A model generated the notes under the pieces. That model saw only the letters and a list, made by a program, of their open reading frames with translations. It was not told the origin of the DNA and ran no database searches. Made by a program: the position numbers and the translations under genes. This document shows, in pieces, positions 1 through 7,610 of a DNA stretch of 58,987 nt. Source of the stretch: Clostridiales bacterium (lineage in GTDB: Bacteria > Bacillota > Clostridia > Lachnospirales > Lachnospiraceae); the NCBI GenBank assembly GCA_029338615.1, contig JAQYAS010000147.1, positions 1 to 58,987 on the forward strand. Reading direction: 5' to 3'. Each line of letters starts with the position of its first letter. Position 1 is the stretch's first letter.

Positions 1-408
1 CATGACGGCACGCTCCCCGAAATACTCTCTCCACAGACGTGTATGGGTGGACTTGCCGGTGCCGCTTTTTGCTGTAAAAAGATAGCCTTCGTCATCTACG
101 GCAATCACAGAGCCATGAAAAAGCAGGGTATCGCAGGATAAGAGGTGATCTGCAATCTTGCGATAGACCGCAAGTGTCTCCAGGTAGGCATCGGAAAACT
201 GCCTGTTGGGAATGCCCTCTTTGGTATCTTCTCTGGCGGATTTCTCACGCTCAAAGTCGATATCAGACTGCGTGGTAGCAATGTGAAAACGCATGGCATC
301 CTCTGTATCATCTGCCACTATATAATCTTTGCAATATTCTCTGATATAATCACAGACAGGGCAGATTGTAAAATACTGTCCTGCCAAACGGATTGTAAAG
401 CTCTTCAT
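1..408 (-). CDS. HPr kinase-like P-loop protein (N-terminal part, cut by window edge)
   Basis: The frame is open from an ATG at 408 to the left edge, giving the first 136 residues. The start MKSFTIRLAG has an AGAGG Shine-Dalgarno six bases upstream. Near residues 98-125 a conserved LLFHGS segment leads into a P-loop, SGTGKSTHTRLW, followed by REYFGERA. This arrangement (small N-terminal domain, then GxxGxGKSTH) is typical of HPr kinase/phosphorylase-related proteins in Firmicutes, often annotated only as HprK-like or PEP carboxykinase-like. The catalytic C-terminal half lies outside the window, so activity cannot be judged. It follows the LytTR gene region in the same direction. Family assignment is from the P-loop context only. 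Confidence 0.6.
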   Translation of the reverse strand, partial: MKSFTIRLAGQYFTICPVCDYIREYCKDYIVADDTEDAMRFHIATTQSDIDFEREKSAREDTKEGIPNRQFSDAYLETLAVYRKIADHLLSCDTLLFHGSVIAVDDEGYLFTAKSGTGKSTHTRLWREYFGERAVM

Positions 409-417
409 ATATGACCT

Positions 418-513
418 CTAATTCTGTTTCTTTTTCTTCCGGATAAATAAAACCGTTCCTGCCACTACAATCGCTGCTACAACTACTAGCAATATAATTC
501 TCCATACCGACAT
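418..513 (-). CDS. Short membrane-tail ORF, probably the 3' remnant of another gene
   Basis: An ATG at 513 opens 31 residues beginning MSVWRIILLVVVAAIVVAG and ending in a KKKKQN tail: one hydrophobic segment followed by a basic cytoplasmic stop. The same frame is open upstream (EGLDADETAISSNADT...) to a TAA near 608, but without a start codon, and there it overlaps the end of the LytTR gene in another frame. A Ser/Thr/Asp-rich spacer plus a C-terminal transmembrane anchor is typical of the end of a surface protein, so this is more likely a gene remnant than an independent peptide. It ends about 10 bases before the next leftward gene. Confidence 0.3.
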   Translation of the reverse strand: MSVWRIILLVVVAAIVVAGTVLFIRKKKKQN

Positions 514-572
514 ACTTTGTGATTTTTCAGAGGCTGTATCTGCATTCGAGCTGATGGCAGTTTCGTCTGCAT

Positions 573-1109
573 CTAAGCCTTCATCAATTCCTGCAATCTC
601 TGTTCCACCTCTGCCAGCTTCTCGTTACCATAGCGGAATATCCAGTCCACTGCATGCCTGTCCTCATTGAATACCATCTCGATATCCGTAAAGGCAAATG
701 GCATCTGATCAAAGCTCCGATAGAACGCATGATACTCTTCCGGCGTCTTTGGTGTATTCGGCATGGCAAAGCCCTCGATCAATTTTTTCTGCTTTTCCTG
801 CAGCTGTGCAAGGATTTCCTTTCTCCTGCGTGTTGCGTAGTTGAGTTCTTCTCCATTGATAAGTGTCAGCGTATCTTCTAATGCATGGATTGCCATGATA
901 CACACCAGATAGGTACGATGCACTTTCAGAAAATATTCTCCGACCTGTGCCTCCATTGCCTCTAAGGTGCTTCTGGTCTTATATACGCTTCCGCTTGTCA
1001 CATGGATGTAACAGTCATTCACCGATGCCTTGATATATAGTATATCTGCGACATTGATTACCACCTGCTTATGATCTGCCTTGATTTCCAGTGTTCTCTT
1101 AAACTGCAT
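573..1109 (-). CDS. LytTR DNA-binding domain protein with a truncated C-terminal segment
   Basis: The protein has 178 residues. Residues 1-110 form a LytTR domain: KQVVINVADILYIKA, then a histidine-bearing FLKVHRTYLV segment and LTLINGEELN, the ten-stranded DNA-binding fold of LytR/AgrA-type regulators. There is no receiver domain. A linker follows, then MPNTPKTPEEYHAFYRSFDQ and DRHAVDWIFRYGNEKL, which resembles the beginning of a PAS-like sensory domain that stops after about 40 residues. Directly after the stop, another frame encodes a membrane anchor tail. I infer the gene once encoded a longer sensor-regulator that was cut and joined to unrelated sequence. The LytTR part is secure; the truncation is an inference. 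Confidence 0.75.
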   Translation of the reverse strand: MQFKRTLEIKADHKQVVINVADILYIKASVNDCYIHVTSGSVYKTRSTLEAMEAQVGEYFLKVHRTYLVCIMAIHALEDTLTLINGEELNYATRRRKEILAQLQEKQKKLIEGFAMPNTPKTPEEYHAFYRSFDQMPFAFTDIEMVFNEDRHAVDWIFRYGNEKLAEVEQRLQELMKA

Positions 1110-1204
1110 GATAACTGTTACTCCTTATGTCTGATGAATTTGCCGTTATTTTACTGTATTTTGTGTGTTATGGCAATTGGAAGTTTAGTCATATGACATC
1201 ATTA

Positions 1205-1486
1205 TCACAATTTATGTCTTGCCCTCTTCCTCCATCCAGCCGGGCTTTCTGGAAAATCCAATGTGGTATGTAATCTTACATCTGCCTGCATTGCATTTAC
1301 AAGTGCAAGATTGTTTTCACAATCCGGTACAACACCTATTTTTTGTTCCACCTTGATAATCAATGGGATCAGTGATGAACCGATATCCCCAGCAGATATA
1401 AAAGCCTCTGCCAGACTCTCAGTTCTTATCTGATAGAAATTCTGTGCTGTTGCTCCGGCTCTTATCAGCTCATCATCATAAGCAAC
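1205..1486 (-). pseudogene. Eroded gene of unknown function
   Basis: A 93-codon frame without any start codon reads VAYDDELIRAGATAQNFYQI... and ends QKIGVVPDCENNLALVNAMQ... Just upstream, in the next frame, the sequence continues sensibly as DELKRVVRKKFPNKEPAINKLL, so a single-base shift near 1475-1490 seems to split one coding sequence. I do not recognise the family. No ribosome-binding site or start codon is visible, consistent with a decayed gene. It lies immediately downstream of an AbrB-like fragment. Confidence 0.4.
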
Positions 1487-1535
1487 TTATTTATTGCAGG
1501 CTCCTTATTCGGAAACTTCTTTCTGACAACACGCT

Positions 1536-1645
1536 TTAATTCATCATATAAATTCTTCCGGAATCCTCCATAAATAAAACCTTGTCACCATTCTTAATTC
1601 CAAGCTTTTTACGAATTTCAATAGGTATCGTTAAAAAAAGCCCAG
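1536..1645 (-). pseudogene. AbrB/MazE-like antitoxin fragment
   Basis: The minus strand encodes LTIPIEIRKKLGIKNGDKVL followed by FMEDSGRIYMMN and a stop. This is the swapped-hairpin core of the AbrB/SpoVT/MazE DNA-binding family (the usual pattern is ipkeiRkkLgikeGdkv). The only nearby upstream ATG is in a different frame, and a run of seven T between them could mark a slippage-type frameshift. No full-length gene can be built, so I treat it as a remnant. It lies just downstream of the ParE/RelE-type toxin gene and points the same way. Confidence 0.55.
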
Positions 1646-1697
1646 ATCTCTCCAGGCATGAAAAAAGCACCAACCATTTCTGATTGATGCTTTCAAA

Positions 1698-2030
1698 TTA
1701 TTTTGTTTTTGTAAATCTGTTTAATTGCGTATCTACATCTCTTCCACCGTACATAACACGGATAATCGTAACCACTTGTGTATCATCATCCGGAATATAT
1801 AGAACAAGATAATTGTCTACTGGCGCTACGCGTAGCCCTCGACTTTTCCATGGTTCCAACTCATATTGTCGATATCTCTTCGGCATATGATCAAGATCCA
1901 TAATACATGCTTCAAGCCTATCAAGCTGACCACTTGCATTTTCTGGTGCCTGCAGTTCAAAAGCAATGTATTCGAAGATTCCACGAAGATCTATCTCGGC
2001 CTGATCTGAAATCTCGATATCATAAATCAT
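1698..2030 (-). CDS. RelE/ParE-family toxin
   Basis: The protein has 110 residues. It begins MIYDIEISDQAEIDLRGIFE, followed by YIAFELQAPENASGQLDRLE, the N-terminal helical hairpin of the RelE/ParE fold, and continues with a beta-sheet core (RGLRVAPVDNYLVLYIPDDD, VVTIIRVMYGGRD) ending in the usual R-x-Y/H-GxRD region. The length and the GRDVDTQL ending fit ParE/RelE plasmid-stabilisation toxins; whether it cleaves mRNA or poisons gyrase cannot be told. Its start overlaps the antitoxin stop by four bases (ATGA), so the pair is translationally coupled, with the antitoxin first. The C-terminal FTKTK is basic, as is common in this family. Confidence 0.85.
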   Translation of the reverse strand: MIYDIEISDQAEIDLRGIFEYIAFELQAPENASGQLDRLEACIMDLDHMPKRYRQYELEPWKSRGLRVAPVDNYLVLYIPDDDTQVVTIIRVMYGGRDVDTQLNRFTKTK

Positions 2031-2335
2031 AAACTGTAATCCTTGCGGATATCAGCAAAAACAGATTTTGCTGATCTAGTACGACCAGCCTGCATATCCG
2101 CATATCCTTTCTCTAGTTCTGCATTCATCTGTGTTTCTGATAATGCACTAACGTCTACAGGACGAGCGGATGGCATTTTCACTTCAAAAGGAAGTCCTCT
2201 TTGAAGAATAATTTGTTTGTAAAACATATTTATTGCATTGGATGCAGGAATTCCTAATTCTGCTAAGATTCCTTCTGCCTGTTCTTTTACATCAGGCTCT
2301 ATGCGTACGTATAAATTTGCTGATTTTGTTGCCAT
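2027..2335 (-). CDS. relB: RelB/DinJ-family antitoxin
   Basis: The protein has 102 residues from an ATG at 2335, chosen because GGAG sits eight bases upstream; a GTG three codons earlier lies inside that Shine-Dalgarno site. The N-terminus KSANLYVRIEPDVKEQAEGI is a ribbon-helix-helix DNA-binding motif, followed by LAELGIPASNAINMFYKQII, the conserved RelB/DinJ helix. The C-terminal part (LEKGYADMQAGRTRSAKSVF) would wrap around and neutralise the toxin encoded downstream. RelB proteins repress their own promoter, and a perfect palindrome lies in the promoter spacer upstream. Confidence 0.88.
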   Translation of the reverse strand: MATKSANLYVRIEPDVKEQAEGILAELGIPASNAINMFYKQIILQRGLPFEVKMPSARPVDVSALSETQMNAELEKGYADMQAGRTRSAKSVFADIRKDYSL

Positions 2336-2368
2336 AGTAAACACTCCTTTCGAGTTCTTTCTGGCTAT

Positions 2369-2397
2369 ATTATATTCATTTGTCCGGACAAAAGCAA
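2369..2397 (-). promoter_or_regulatory. Toxin-antitoxin promoter with palindromic operator
   Basis: On the minus strand TTGCTT (2392-2397) and TATAAT (2369-2374) are separated by exactly 17 bases. Within the spacer lies a perfect 14-base palindrome, TTTGTCCGGACAAA (2379-2392). A dyad between -35 and -10 of a RelB/ParE-type operon is the expected place for ribbon-helix-helix autorepression; the binding itself is inferred. Confidence 0.7.
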
Positions 2398-2448
2398 TAC
2401 AAAATCAATATTTTACAAATTGTTCATACTCCAAAATCTACCAGTTGA

Positions 2449-2697
2449 TTAAAATTTGTCGAAGTCCTCCTGAGTCGCCACTTCCTTACATGTCTTGTAA
2501 TTCAGAAACAGACCATCACCGTCCGCCCCTGTGTACAACTGTATGTAATCTCCATCCCGTACCCCCGGTACATCAAGCCACACAGTATCCATGATCTTTC
2601 GGCCATTGTCATCAAAATATGCCAGATCAGCTTTTATTATAGTATTATCATCACATAAAGAAATGGTTTTTTTGTCGTGTACAGCCTTATGGCTCAA
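2449..2697 (-). CDS. Hypothetical protein, possibly partial
   Basis: There are 82 codons starting from a TTG; no ATG or clear Shine-Dalgarno site supports it. The product is acidic and soluble, with a beta-rich look (IIKADLAYFDDNGRKIMDTV, then a GDYIQLYTGADGDGLFLNYK turn-rich segment) and no membrane segment. I do not recognise a family. It sits between the toxin-antitoxin pair and an SMI1/KNR4-like remnant, a neighbourhood of small accessory genes, so it could be an immunity or antitoxin-type protein, but nothing in the sequence proves that. The missing ATG may mean that the 5' end is lost. Confidence 0.35.
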   Translation of the reverse strand: MSHKAVHDKKTISLCDDNTIIKADLAYFDDNGRKIMDTVWLDVPGVRDGDYIQLYTGADGDGLFLNYKTCKEVATQEDFDKF

Positions 2698-2760
2698 TCG
2701 GGCTGCTCGTTTCTTTTTTTATGTCTAAAATATCATATAAATATAATTGCAATAAAACAA

Positions 2761-3009
2761 CTACATTATAACATTCATATTGTTAATAAGTTCTTTTAGA
2801 GAATTGGCAATTGGCTTATCTTCCACTTCTCCATCTATATCCATATTTTCCAGAAAAATATTATGACTACTCACTTCATAGAGAACGTATCCACCAGAAT
2901 AACCAAGCCATCCTATAGGAATAAATTTTTTAATATCACCCATCTTTTCCCAATCTTTAGCCATTGAAATCAAACTATTTTCATAGAATAATATCTCATC
3001 ACTAGAATC
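2761..3009 (-). pseudogene. SMI1/KNR4-like (immunity-type) protein, C-terminal fragment
   Basis: The minus-strand frame opens after a TGA at 3010-3012 and reads DSSDEILFYENSLISMAKDW, then a glycine-rich FIPIGWLGYSGGYVLYE segment and IANSLKELINN at the end. The order fiPiG...gG...iA.S..e resembles the C-terminal half of SMI1/KNR4 (SUKH) proteins, which commonly act as immunity proteins to contact-dependent toxins. The N-terminal half is missing and the only starts in this frame are internal (TTG at 2973, ATG at 2964). I infer a frameshifted or truncated remnant; the family call is tentative. Confidence 0.4.
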
Positions 3010-3106
3010 TCATTCCTTTTTCAAAACGGAAAATAATACAATAGATTCTTTTCGCCGGATGGAACGATATGATGCGTATTCTCCTCCGTAGTCTCCTCTG
3101 TATAAA

Positions 3107-3151
3107 AATAAAAGCAGGGATATTCAATAATCTGTAATTAAATATCCCTGC
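3107..3151 (-). terminator. Rho-independent terminator downstream of the rlmD-like gene
   Basis: On the minus strand GCAGGGATATT (3141-3151) pairs with AATATCCCTGC (3114-3124) around a 16-base loop and is followed by CTTTTATTTTTAT. It lies about 170 bases past the end of the leftward five-gene operon. Confidence 0.75.
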
Positions 3152-3320
3152 CAAATTGGCTATTTTATTCACTTTTATTCATCAAAGAATATTGTGTCCC
3201 TCGTGTCGACTCTATAGCCGACAACGACATGAATTCTGTCCACTATCTGCTTTTTATTCCTTTTCACATCGGTTCTGCCGAAATTGAAAAAGCTGCAAAA
3301 GTGCGTAAATTCAAGGATTT

Positions 3321-4706
3321 TCACGAATCTGTACGACGTAGCCCTATTATAGTCTCCACATGAACGGTGCCCGGAAACTGATCGACAGCGCATGCCTTGG
3401 TCACGAAATATCCGTTCTCCTGCAGCGTCACCAGATCCCTGGCAAGTGAGGTAGGCTTGCAGCTGATATACACAAGCTCCTTCACGCCATAGTTGATGAT
3501 CTTTGTCAGAGCCTTTGGGTTGATTCCGTCACGAGGCGGATCAAGCACTATGAAGTCTGGTTTCTCCTCTATGTCATCTATGACCTTCAGCACATCTCCT
3601 GCGATAAACTCACAGTTATCAAGCCCATTGAGTTCGGCATTCACACGGGCAGCCTCCACGGCTTCCTCAACGATCTCTACGCCGATGACCTTCTTTGCAA
3701 CAGGTGCAAGAAGCTGGGCTATGGTTCCGGTTCCGCTGTAGAGGTCGAATATGACAGCATCCTTTGTGTCGCCCACATACGAACGAGCCTTGTCGTAGAG
3801 TCTCTCCGCACTCTTGGTATTTGTCTGGAAGAATGAGAACGGCGATATCTTGAATTGAAGTCCAAGCACCGTCTCATATATATATTCTGTTCCGTAGAGC
3901 AGTTTTGTCCTGTCGCTGATGACCGCATCCGCCATGGAGTCATTCTCCGTGTGTAGGATTCCCGCGATCTTGCCCTCAAGCGGCAGCTCCATCAGACCCT
4001 TCACATACGCGTCAAGGTTCAGGGCCTCCAGATTCTGGGTGGTCGTCACGAGATTCACCAACAGGTCGCCATTTGTCGCCGAACGCCTGATCACAAGATG
4101 CCTGAGAAGTCCCGTGTGCTGCATCTTCTTATAATACGGAAGATCTGCTGCCTTACAGAACTGGACAGTGTACTTTACGATCTTGTTCAGGTCGTCATTT
4201 ACTATATAGCAGTCGTCCATCTGAACGATGTCGTACGTGCTGTTCTTCTTGTGAAGCCCCAGCGCCAGCGGGCCGTCCTTATACTCATCGCCAAATGAAT
4301 ACTCCATCTTATTTCTGTATCCCTTTGTCACAGGAGATGCAATTATCCCCTGCCACTCATAAGGATGAGCCTCTCCATCGATCACACCGTCAAGAAGCCC
4401 TTTGACAAGCTCCTCCTTCACCTTCAGCTGGTTCTCATAGCTGAGCGTCTGGTAGCTGCAGCCACCGCACATACCAAAATGCGAACAAACCGGCGAAGCA
4501 TCCTCAAGCTCAGATTTCTCAAGAACCTCAAGGAGCCTTCCGTCCGCCTTTCCCTTCTTCAGCTTCGTTATACGGCAGCTCACCTTCTGCCCCTTAATCG
4601 CCCCCTTGACAGTCACCTTCCGGTCATCCATATGAAAGCTTCCTTTATTCGGGAACTCATATGTATCAATCACACCTTCTACTATATCATGTTTCTTCAT
4701 CTTCAA
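3321..4706 (-). CDS. rlmD: 23S rRNA (uracil-C5)-methyltransferase, RlmD/TrmA family
   Basis: The protein has 461 residues. An N-terminal TRAM-like beta-barrel region (DIVEGVIDTYEFPNKGSF) is followed by a CSHFGMCGGCSY cluster, three of the four cysteines that hold the [4Fe-4S] cluster of RumA-type enzymes. The SAM-binding motif is FDLYSGTGTIAQLLA, then DPPRDGINPKAL, and the catalytic cysteine lies in YISCKPTSLARDL. These features define S-adenosylmethionine-dependent C5 methylation of uridine in RNA. Firmicutes carry several paralogues (RlmCD, RlmD), so the exact target uridine is not settled. The gene is last in a leftward operon, 22 bases after the yfcE-like gene, and a terminator follows. 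Confidence 0.9.
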   Translation of the reverse strand: MKMKKHDIVEGVIDTYEFPNKGSFHMDDRKVTVKGAIKGQKVSCRITKLKKGKADGRLLEVLEKSELEDASPVCSHFGMCGGCSYQTLSYENQLKVKEELVKGLLDGVIDGEAHPYEWQGIIASPVTKGYRNKMEYSFGDEYKDGPLALGLHKKNSTYDIVQMDDCYIVNDDLNKIVKYTVQFCKAADLPYYKKMQHTGLLRHLVIRRSATNGDLLVNLVTTTQNLEALNLDAYVKGLMELPLEGKIAGILHTENDSMADAVISDRTKLLYGTEYIYETVLGLQFKISPFSFFQTNTKSAERLYDKARSYVGDTKDAVIFDLYSGTGTIAQLLAPVAKKVIGVEIVEEAVEAARVNAELNGLDNCEFIAGDVLKVIDDIEEKPDFIVLDPPRDGINPKALTKIINYGVKELVYISCKPTSLARDLVTLQENGYFVTKACAVDQFPGTVHVETIIGLRRTDS

Positions 4707-4728
4707 ATATCCTATTCTTTTTTCTAGT

Positions 4729-5268
4729 TCACCCCATCAACAATTCCCAGAGGGTTTTTTTCCTTTTCTTCTCAGCAGGAGGCTCTATCTTTGGCAGTTC
4801 ATTTTGTGCAAAGAAAGGAGTTCCGTGCTGATCGAAATCCAGGATCATGTATGTGCCAATACTGTTATCTCTTGGATCTCCCAGGCTTCCCGGGTTGACT
4901 ATATACGAATCCCCGTATGTCGACACATCTCTTCTGTGTGTATGACCATACATAACAATATCGTATCCGTTCTCATCAACAAGCTTTTCAAGCTCTCTCT
5001 TCCCCAGGCTTACACCAAACATGTGTCCATGGGTTATAAACGCCTTCTTATCACCAATAGAAATCTCTTCTGCTATCGGAAGATCCGAAGCATTGTCGCA
5101 ATTTCCTCGTACCATATGAATCTCGCAGTCAAACAGCTCACGGACAAAATCCTCATCACCTTCTACATCTCCCAGATGTATAAGCATATCCACATCTCCC
5201 ACTATGTCATGTACCTGCTTGATGCAATCACTCCTTCTATGAGTATCACTTATTATCAAAACCCTCAT
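4729..5268 (-). CDS. yfcE: YfcE/MJ0936-family metallophosphoesterase
   Basis: The protein has 179 residues and carries all the motifs of calcineurin-like phosphodiesterases: ISDTH at residues 6-10, HLGDV (31-35), RGNCD (54-58), THGH (79-82) and GHTHR (107-111), which bind two divalent metals. Family members hydrolyse phosphodiester model substrates; the physiological substrate is unknown. After NPGSLGDPR a charged tail (EPPAEKKRKKTLWELLMG) extends the core. The gene follows the XTP pyrophosphatase gene by 22 bases and precedes rlmD by 22 bases, so all are probably on one transcript. The rdgB-yfcE order is common in Clostridia. Confidence 0.88.
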   Translation of the reverse strand: MRVLIISDTHRRSDCIKQVHDIVGDVDMLIHLGDVEGDEDFVRELFDCEIHMVRGNCDNASDLPIAEEISIGDKKAFITHGHMFGVSLGKRELEKLVDENGYDIVMYGHTHRRDVSTYGDSYIVNPGSLGDPRDNSIGTYMILDFDQHGTPFFAQNELPKIEPPAEKKRKKTLWELLMG

Positions 5269-5290
5269 TTTATCATCTCCCCTTCCTCTT

Positions 5291-5893
5291 TTACTTATTC
5301 TCGATATGTGTCTTTATAACCTTCTTCATCAGCCTGAGTGCATTACCTCTGTGGCTTATCTGGTTCTTCTCCTCCGGATCAAGTTCAGCTGTAGTCTTAC
5401 CAAGCTCCGGAAGATAAAAGATTGGATCATATCCAAATCCATTCTCTCCTCGCTCTTCATAACCTATAATTCCCTCGATGGTACCTCTTCTCGTGTATTC
5501 GCTTCCATCAGGAAATACGGCAGCAATGGCACACACGAATCTTGCAGTTCTCTCTGAATCAGGAACCCCTGCAAGCTGGTCTATGATGTACTGATTTTTC
5601 ACTCTGTAGGAAGTATCCTCTCCAAGAAATCTGGCACTGTATATTCCAGGAGCCTTATCCATATAATCAACTTCAAGCCCTGAATCATCTGCAAGAACCA
5701 GACATCCGGTCTCTTTGCTGATCGCTCTGGCTTTTATCAGTGCGTTCTCCTCAAATGTCTGTCCATCCTCAACTATATCCACATTGATCCCGGCTTCTTT
5801 CATGGACTGGATCTCATAACCAAGATCCGCAAGTATCATACGGACCTCCTTCATTTTTCCCTCATTTCCTGTGGCAAATATCAATTTCTCCAT
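5291..5893 (-). CDS. rdgB: XTP/dITP diphosphatase (RdgB/HAM1 family)
   Basis: The protein has 200 residues, the usual length. FATGNEGKMKE at the N-terminus is the substrate-binding T-x4-K loop; LADDSGLEVD contains the catalytic aspartates; GFGYDPIFYLPE and SHRGNALRLM complete the family signature. It removes deaminated purine nucleotides (ITP, XTP and deoxy forms) from the pool by releasing pyrophosphate. It sits in a leftward operon between the membrane protease gene (19-base gap) and the yfcE-like gene. Nothing is missing from the active site. Confidence 0.95.
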   Translation of the reverse strand: MEKLIFATGNEGKMKEVRMILADLGYEIQSMKEAGINVDIVEDGQTFEENALIKARAISKETGCLVLADDSGLEVDYMDKAPGIYSARFLGEDTSYRVKNQYIIDQLAGVPDSERTARFVCAIAAVFPDGSEYTRRGTIEGIIGYEERGENGFGYDPIFYLPELGKTTAELDPEEKNQISHRGNALRLMKKVIKTHIENK

Positions 5894-5912
5894 AGTAATA
5901 TACCGCTCCTTC

Positions 5913-7610
5913 CTATTTCTCAGTCTTCTTTGTAAATGCCTTCAGACATACATTGCAGTCTCTCTCCTGCTCAGCACTGTACCACTGATTGCCATAAAGG
6001 CTTATATATCCCTCTCCGTCCGACACATCAAAACTGTCAGTCATGGAGTCAGCATCATATTCTATCGCTATTGGGTATTTGCTTCCCGGTGTGGTTATAT
6101 GCACTATAACGGCAAATTTTTTCCCATCAGCAAGCTTCACCGCATTGTCGAAATCCACCGTATAATATCCTGAATACTCCATCTCACCCGATGCCACAAG
6201 CTGCCTGTTCTGAAGATCATCCTGACCTTCATATTCTGTGGCAACATACACCTCGTATGTGGTCTTTGCTCCCGTTGCATAGAAAGATACAGCCTGAAGC
6301 TCCTCATTCTTACCCGCCTTATATACATTTGCAAAATATGCTTCCTCATTGTCATAGCCCAGGACTCCTACCCATCCCAGCTTATCTGACTGGTATATCC
6401 TGTCATAATTATCCGCAGGATCAAGTCTGGTATAGACTACGCTTGTCTCACCTATATGTGCATCATAATATGAGATATAGAAATATCCATCTTCGCCAAA
6501 TTCAGTGCCCCAGCTGTTTTTGCAAATAAATGCTCCGTCCTTCTTTGGCTTTATATTGAAATTATCCCTACTGTAATTATCATCCCATCCTACTATAACA
6601 ACATCGTGATTTATTCCTTCTGTTCCGTTGTAGTAGTATGAATTATTCTTTCTGTTATAATATTCTGAATCGCTGTCCGCATCCACCATATCACTGTAAA
6701 TTGCGGTCTCGACACCGCCCTTCTTATATACGGCTTTTTTTATGGCGTTCAAATCTTTGTCTTCTATGATCTGAGCTTCCTGAAGATGCTTCACTGCTTT
6801 GAGCTTGGAATTGGTCTCATCATCACCATAAGGATCATCCTTTTCAAGGACAGGACCCTTCCAGGATGCAAGGTATGCAATACTCATCCTGTACTGTCCA
6901 CCTTCAAACTGCTCTATACCAAAACCATTGTTCCTGGTCATGTTGTCAACCGAAAACTGTAATTTTTCATCCGGCATCAAAGTAGTCTCCAGTGCCGCCA
7001 GAGATGCAAATGCCCAACATGTTCCGGAATCTCCCTGATCTCTCACCTCTGTGACTCTTCCTTCTTTTCTCATGTCATATGATCCCGGCAGGGTTATATC
7101 CTCACCATTCTTTCCAAGACTCACTCTGCCCGTCTCATAATTATATTCACATGTGTAGTCCACAGATTCACTTATATCCTCTATTGGAACATATATCTCT
7201 CCATCTATATTCACCGGCGCAGTCTGCAGCTCCAGATCATTTCCATCTGAGCTTGCGGACAATGAACCAACAACTATTCTGAGTTCACGGTCATTTCTGC
7301 CAATGATCACACTTCCATTTGCATACTTGTCAACCGAACACTTAAGCTTATCCTTAACCGTCCTGAGTGGGAGCATGACTCTGAGATCACTGTTCAGATA
7401 TGGCAGATACTTGTCCTTGTCAATATCAATTCCGTTGATTTCAAGTTTTAATCCTTCGTTGTTGTACTCATCTGCCAGCTTTTCCGTCAGTGCAGACACT
7501 GCACGAGTATCCTTGTCGTTCTTTTCGAGTCTTCCCACCGGCTCCCGCATTCCGAAATACGCCAGAGCCATTATCGACAGGATCAGTACTATATACACCA
7601 GTTTTTTCAA
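5913..7610 (-). CDS. Membrane-anchored papain-like (C1A) cysteine protease with stalk and lectin-like domains
   Basis: The protein has 565 residues from a TTG start. A TTGA overlap with the upstream methyltransferase gene and AAGGAG nine bases before support that start. Residues 4-20 are a membrane anchor or signal segment. Residues about 60-170 look like a copper-amine-oxidase-N-type repeat (LPLRTVKDKL, VPIEDISESV). The papain-like domain follows with Gln192/Cys198 in RDQGDSGTCWAFAS, His335 in GINHDVVIVGWDD and Asn365 in CKNSWGTEFGEDGYFYISY, so the active site is complete. The last 170 residues match the lectin-like domain usually found with these clostridial proteases. It probably acts outside the cell on wall or host protein; its target is unknown. 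It sits oddly inside an operon of RNA-modification and nucleotide-sanitation genes. Confidence 0.88.
   Translation of the reverse strand: MKKLVYIVLILSIMALAYFGMREPVGRLEKNDKDTRAVSALTEKLADEYNNEGLKLEINGIDIDKDKYLPYLNSDLRVMLPLRTVKDKLKCSVDKYANGSVIIGRNDRELRIVVGSLSASSDGNDLELQTAPVNIDGEIYVPIEDISESVDYTCEYNYETGRVSLGKNGEDITLPGSYDMRKEGRVTEVRDQGDSGTCWAFASLAALETTLMPDEKLQFSVDNMTRNNGFGIEQFEGGQYRMSIAYLASWKGPVLEKDDPYGDDETNSKLKAVKHLQEAQIIEDKDLNAIKKAVYKKGGVETAIYSDMVDADSDSEYYNRKNNSYYYNGTEGINHDVVIVGWDDNYSRDNFNIKPKKDGAFICKNSWGTEFGEDGYFYISYYDAHIGETSVVYTRLDPADNYDRIYQSDKLGWVGVLGYDNEEAYFANVYKAGKNEELQAVSFYATGAKTTYEVYVATEYEGQDDLQNRQLVASGEMEYSGYYTVDFDNAVKLADGKKFAVIVHITTPGSKYPIAIEYDADSMTDSFDVSDGEGYISLYGNQWYSAEQERDCNVCLKAFTKKTEK

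Noticed and set aside
145..414. Plus-strand 89-codon frame at the left edge
   Set aside because: It is antisense to the P-loop kinase-like gene, which has a good start and conserved motifs.
3175..3393. Minus-strand 72-codon frame overlapping the end of rlmD, with a recombinase-tail-like ending
   Set aside because: It overlaps a secure gene in another frame, has no ribosome site, and the similarity to a recombinase end is too short to mean anything.
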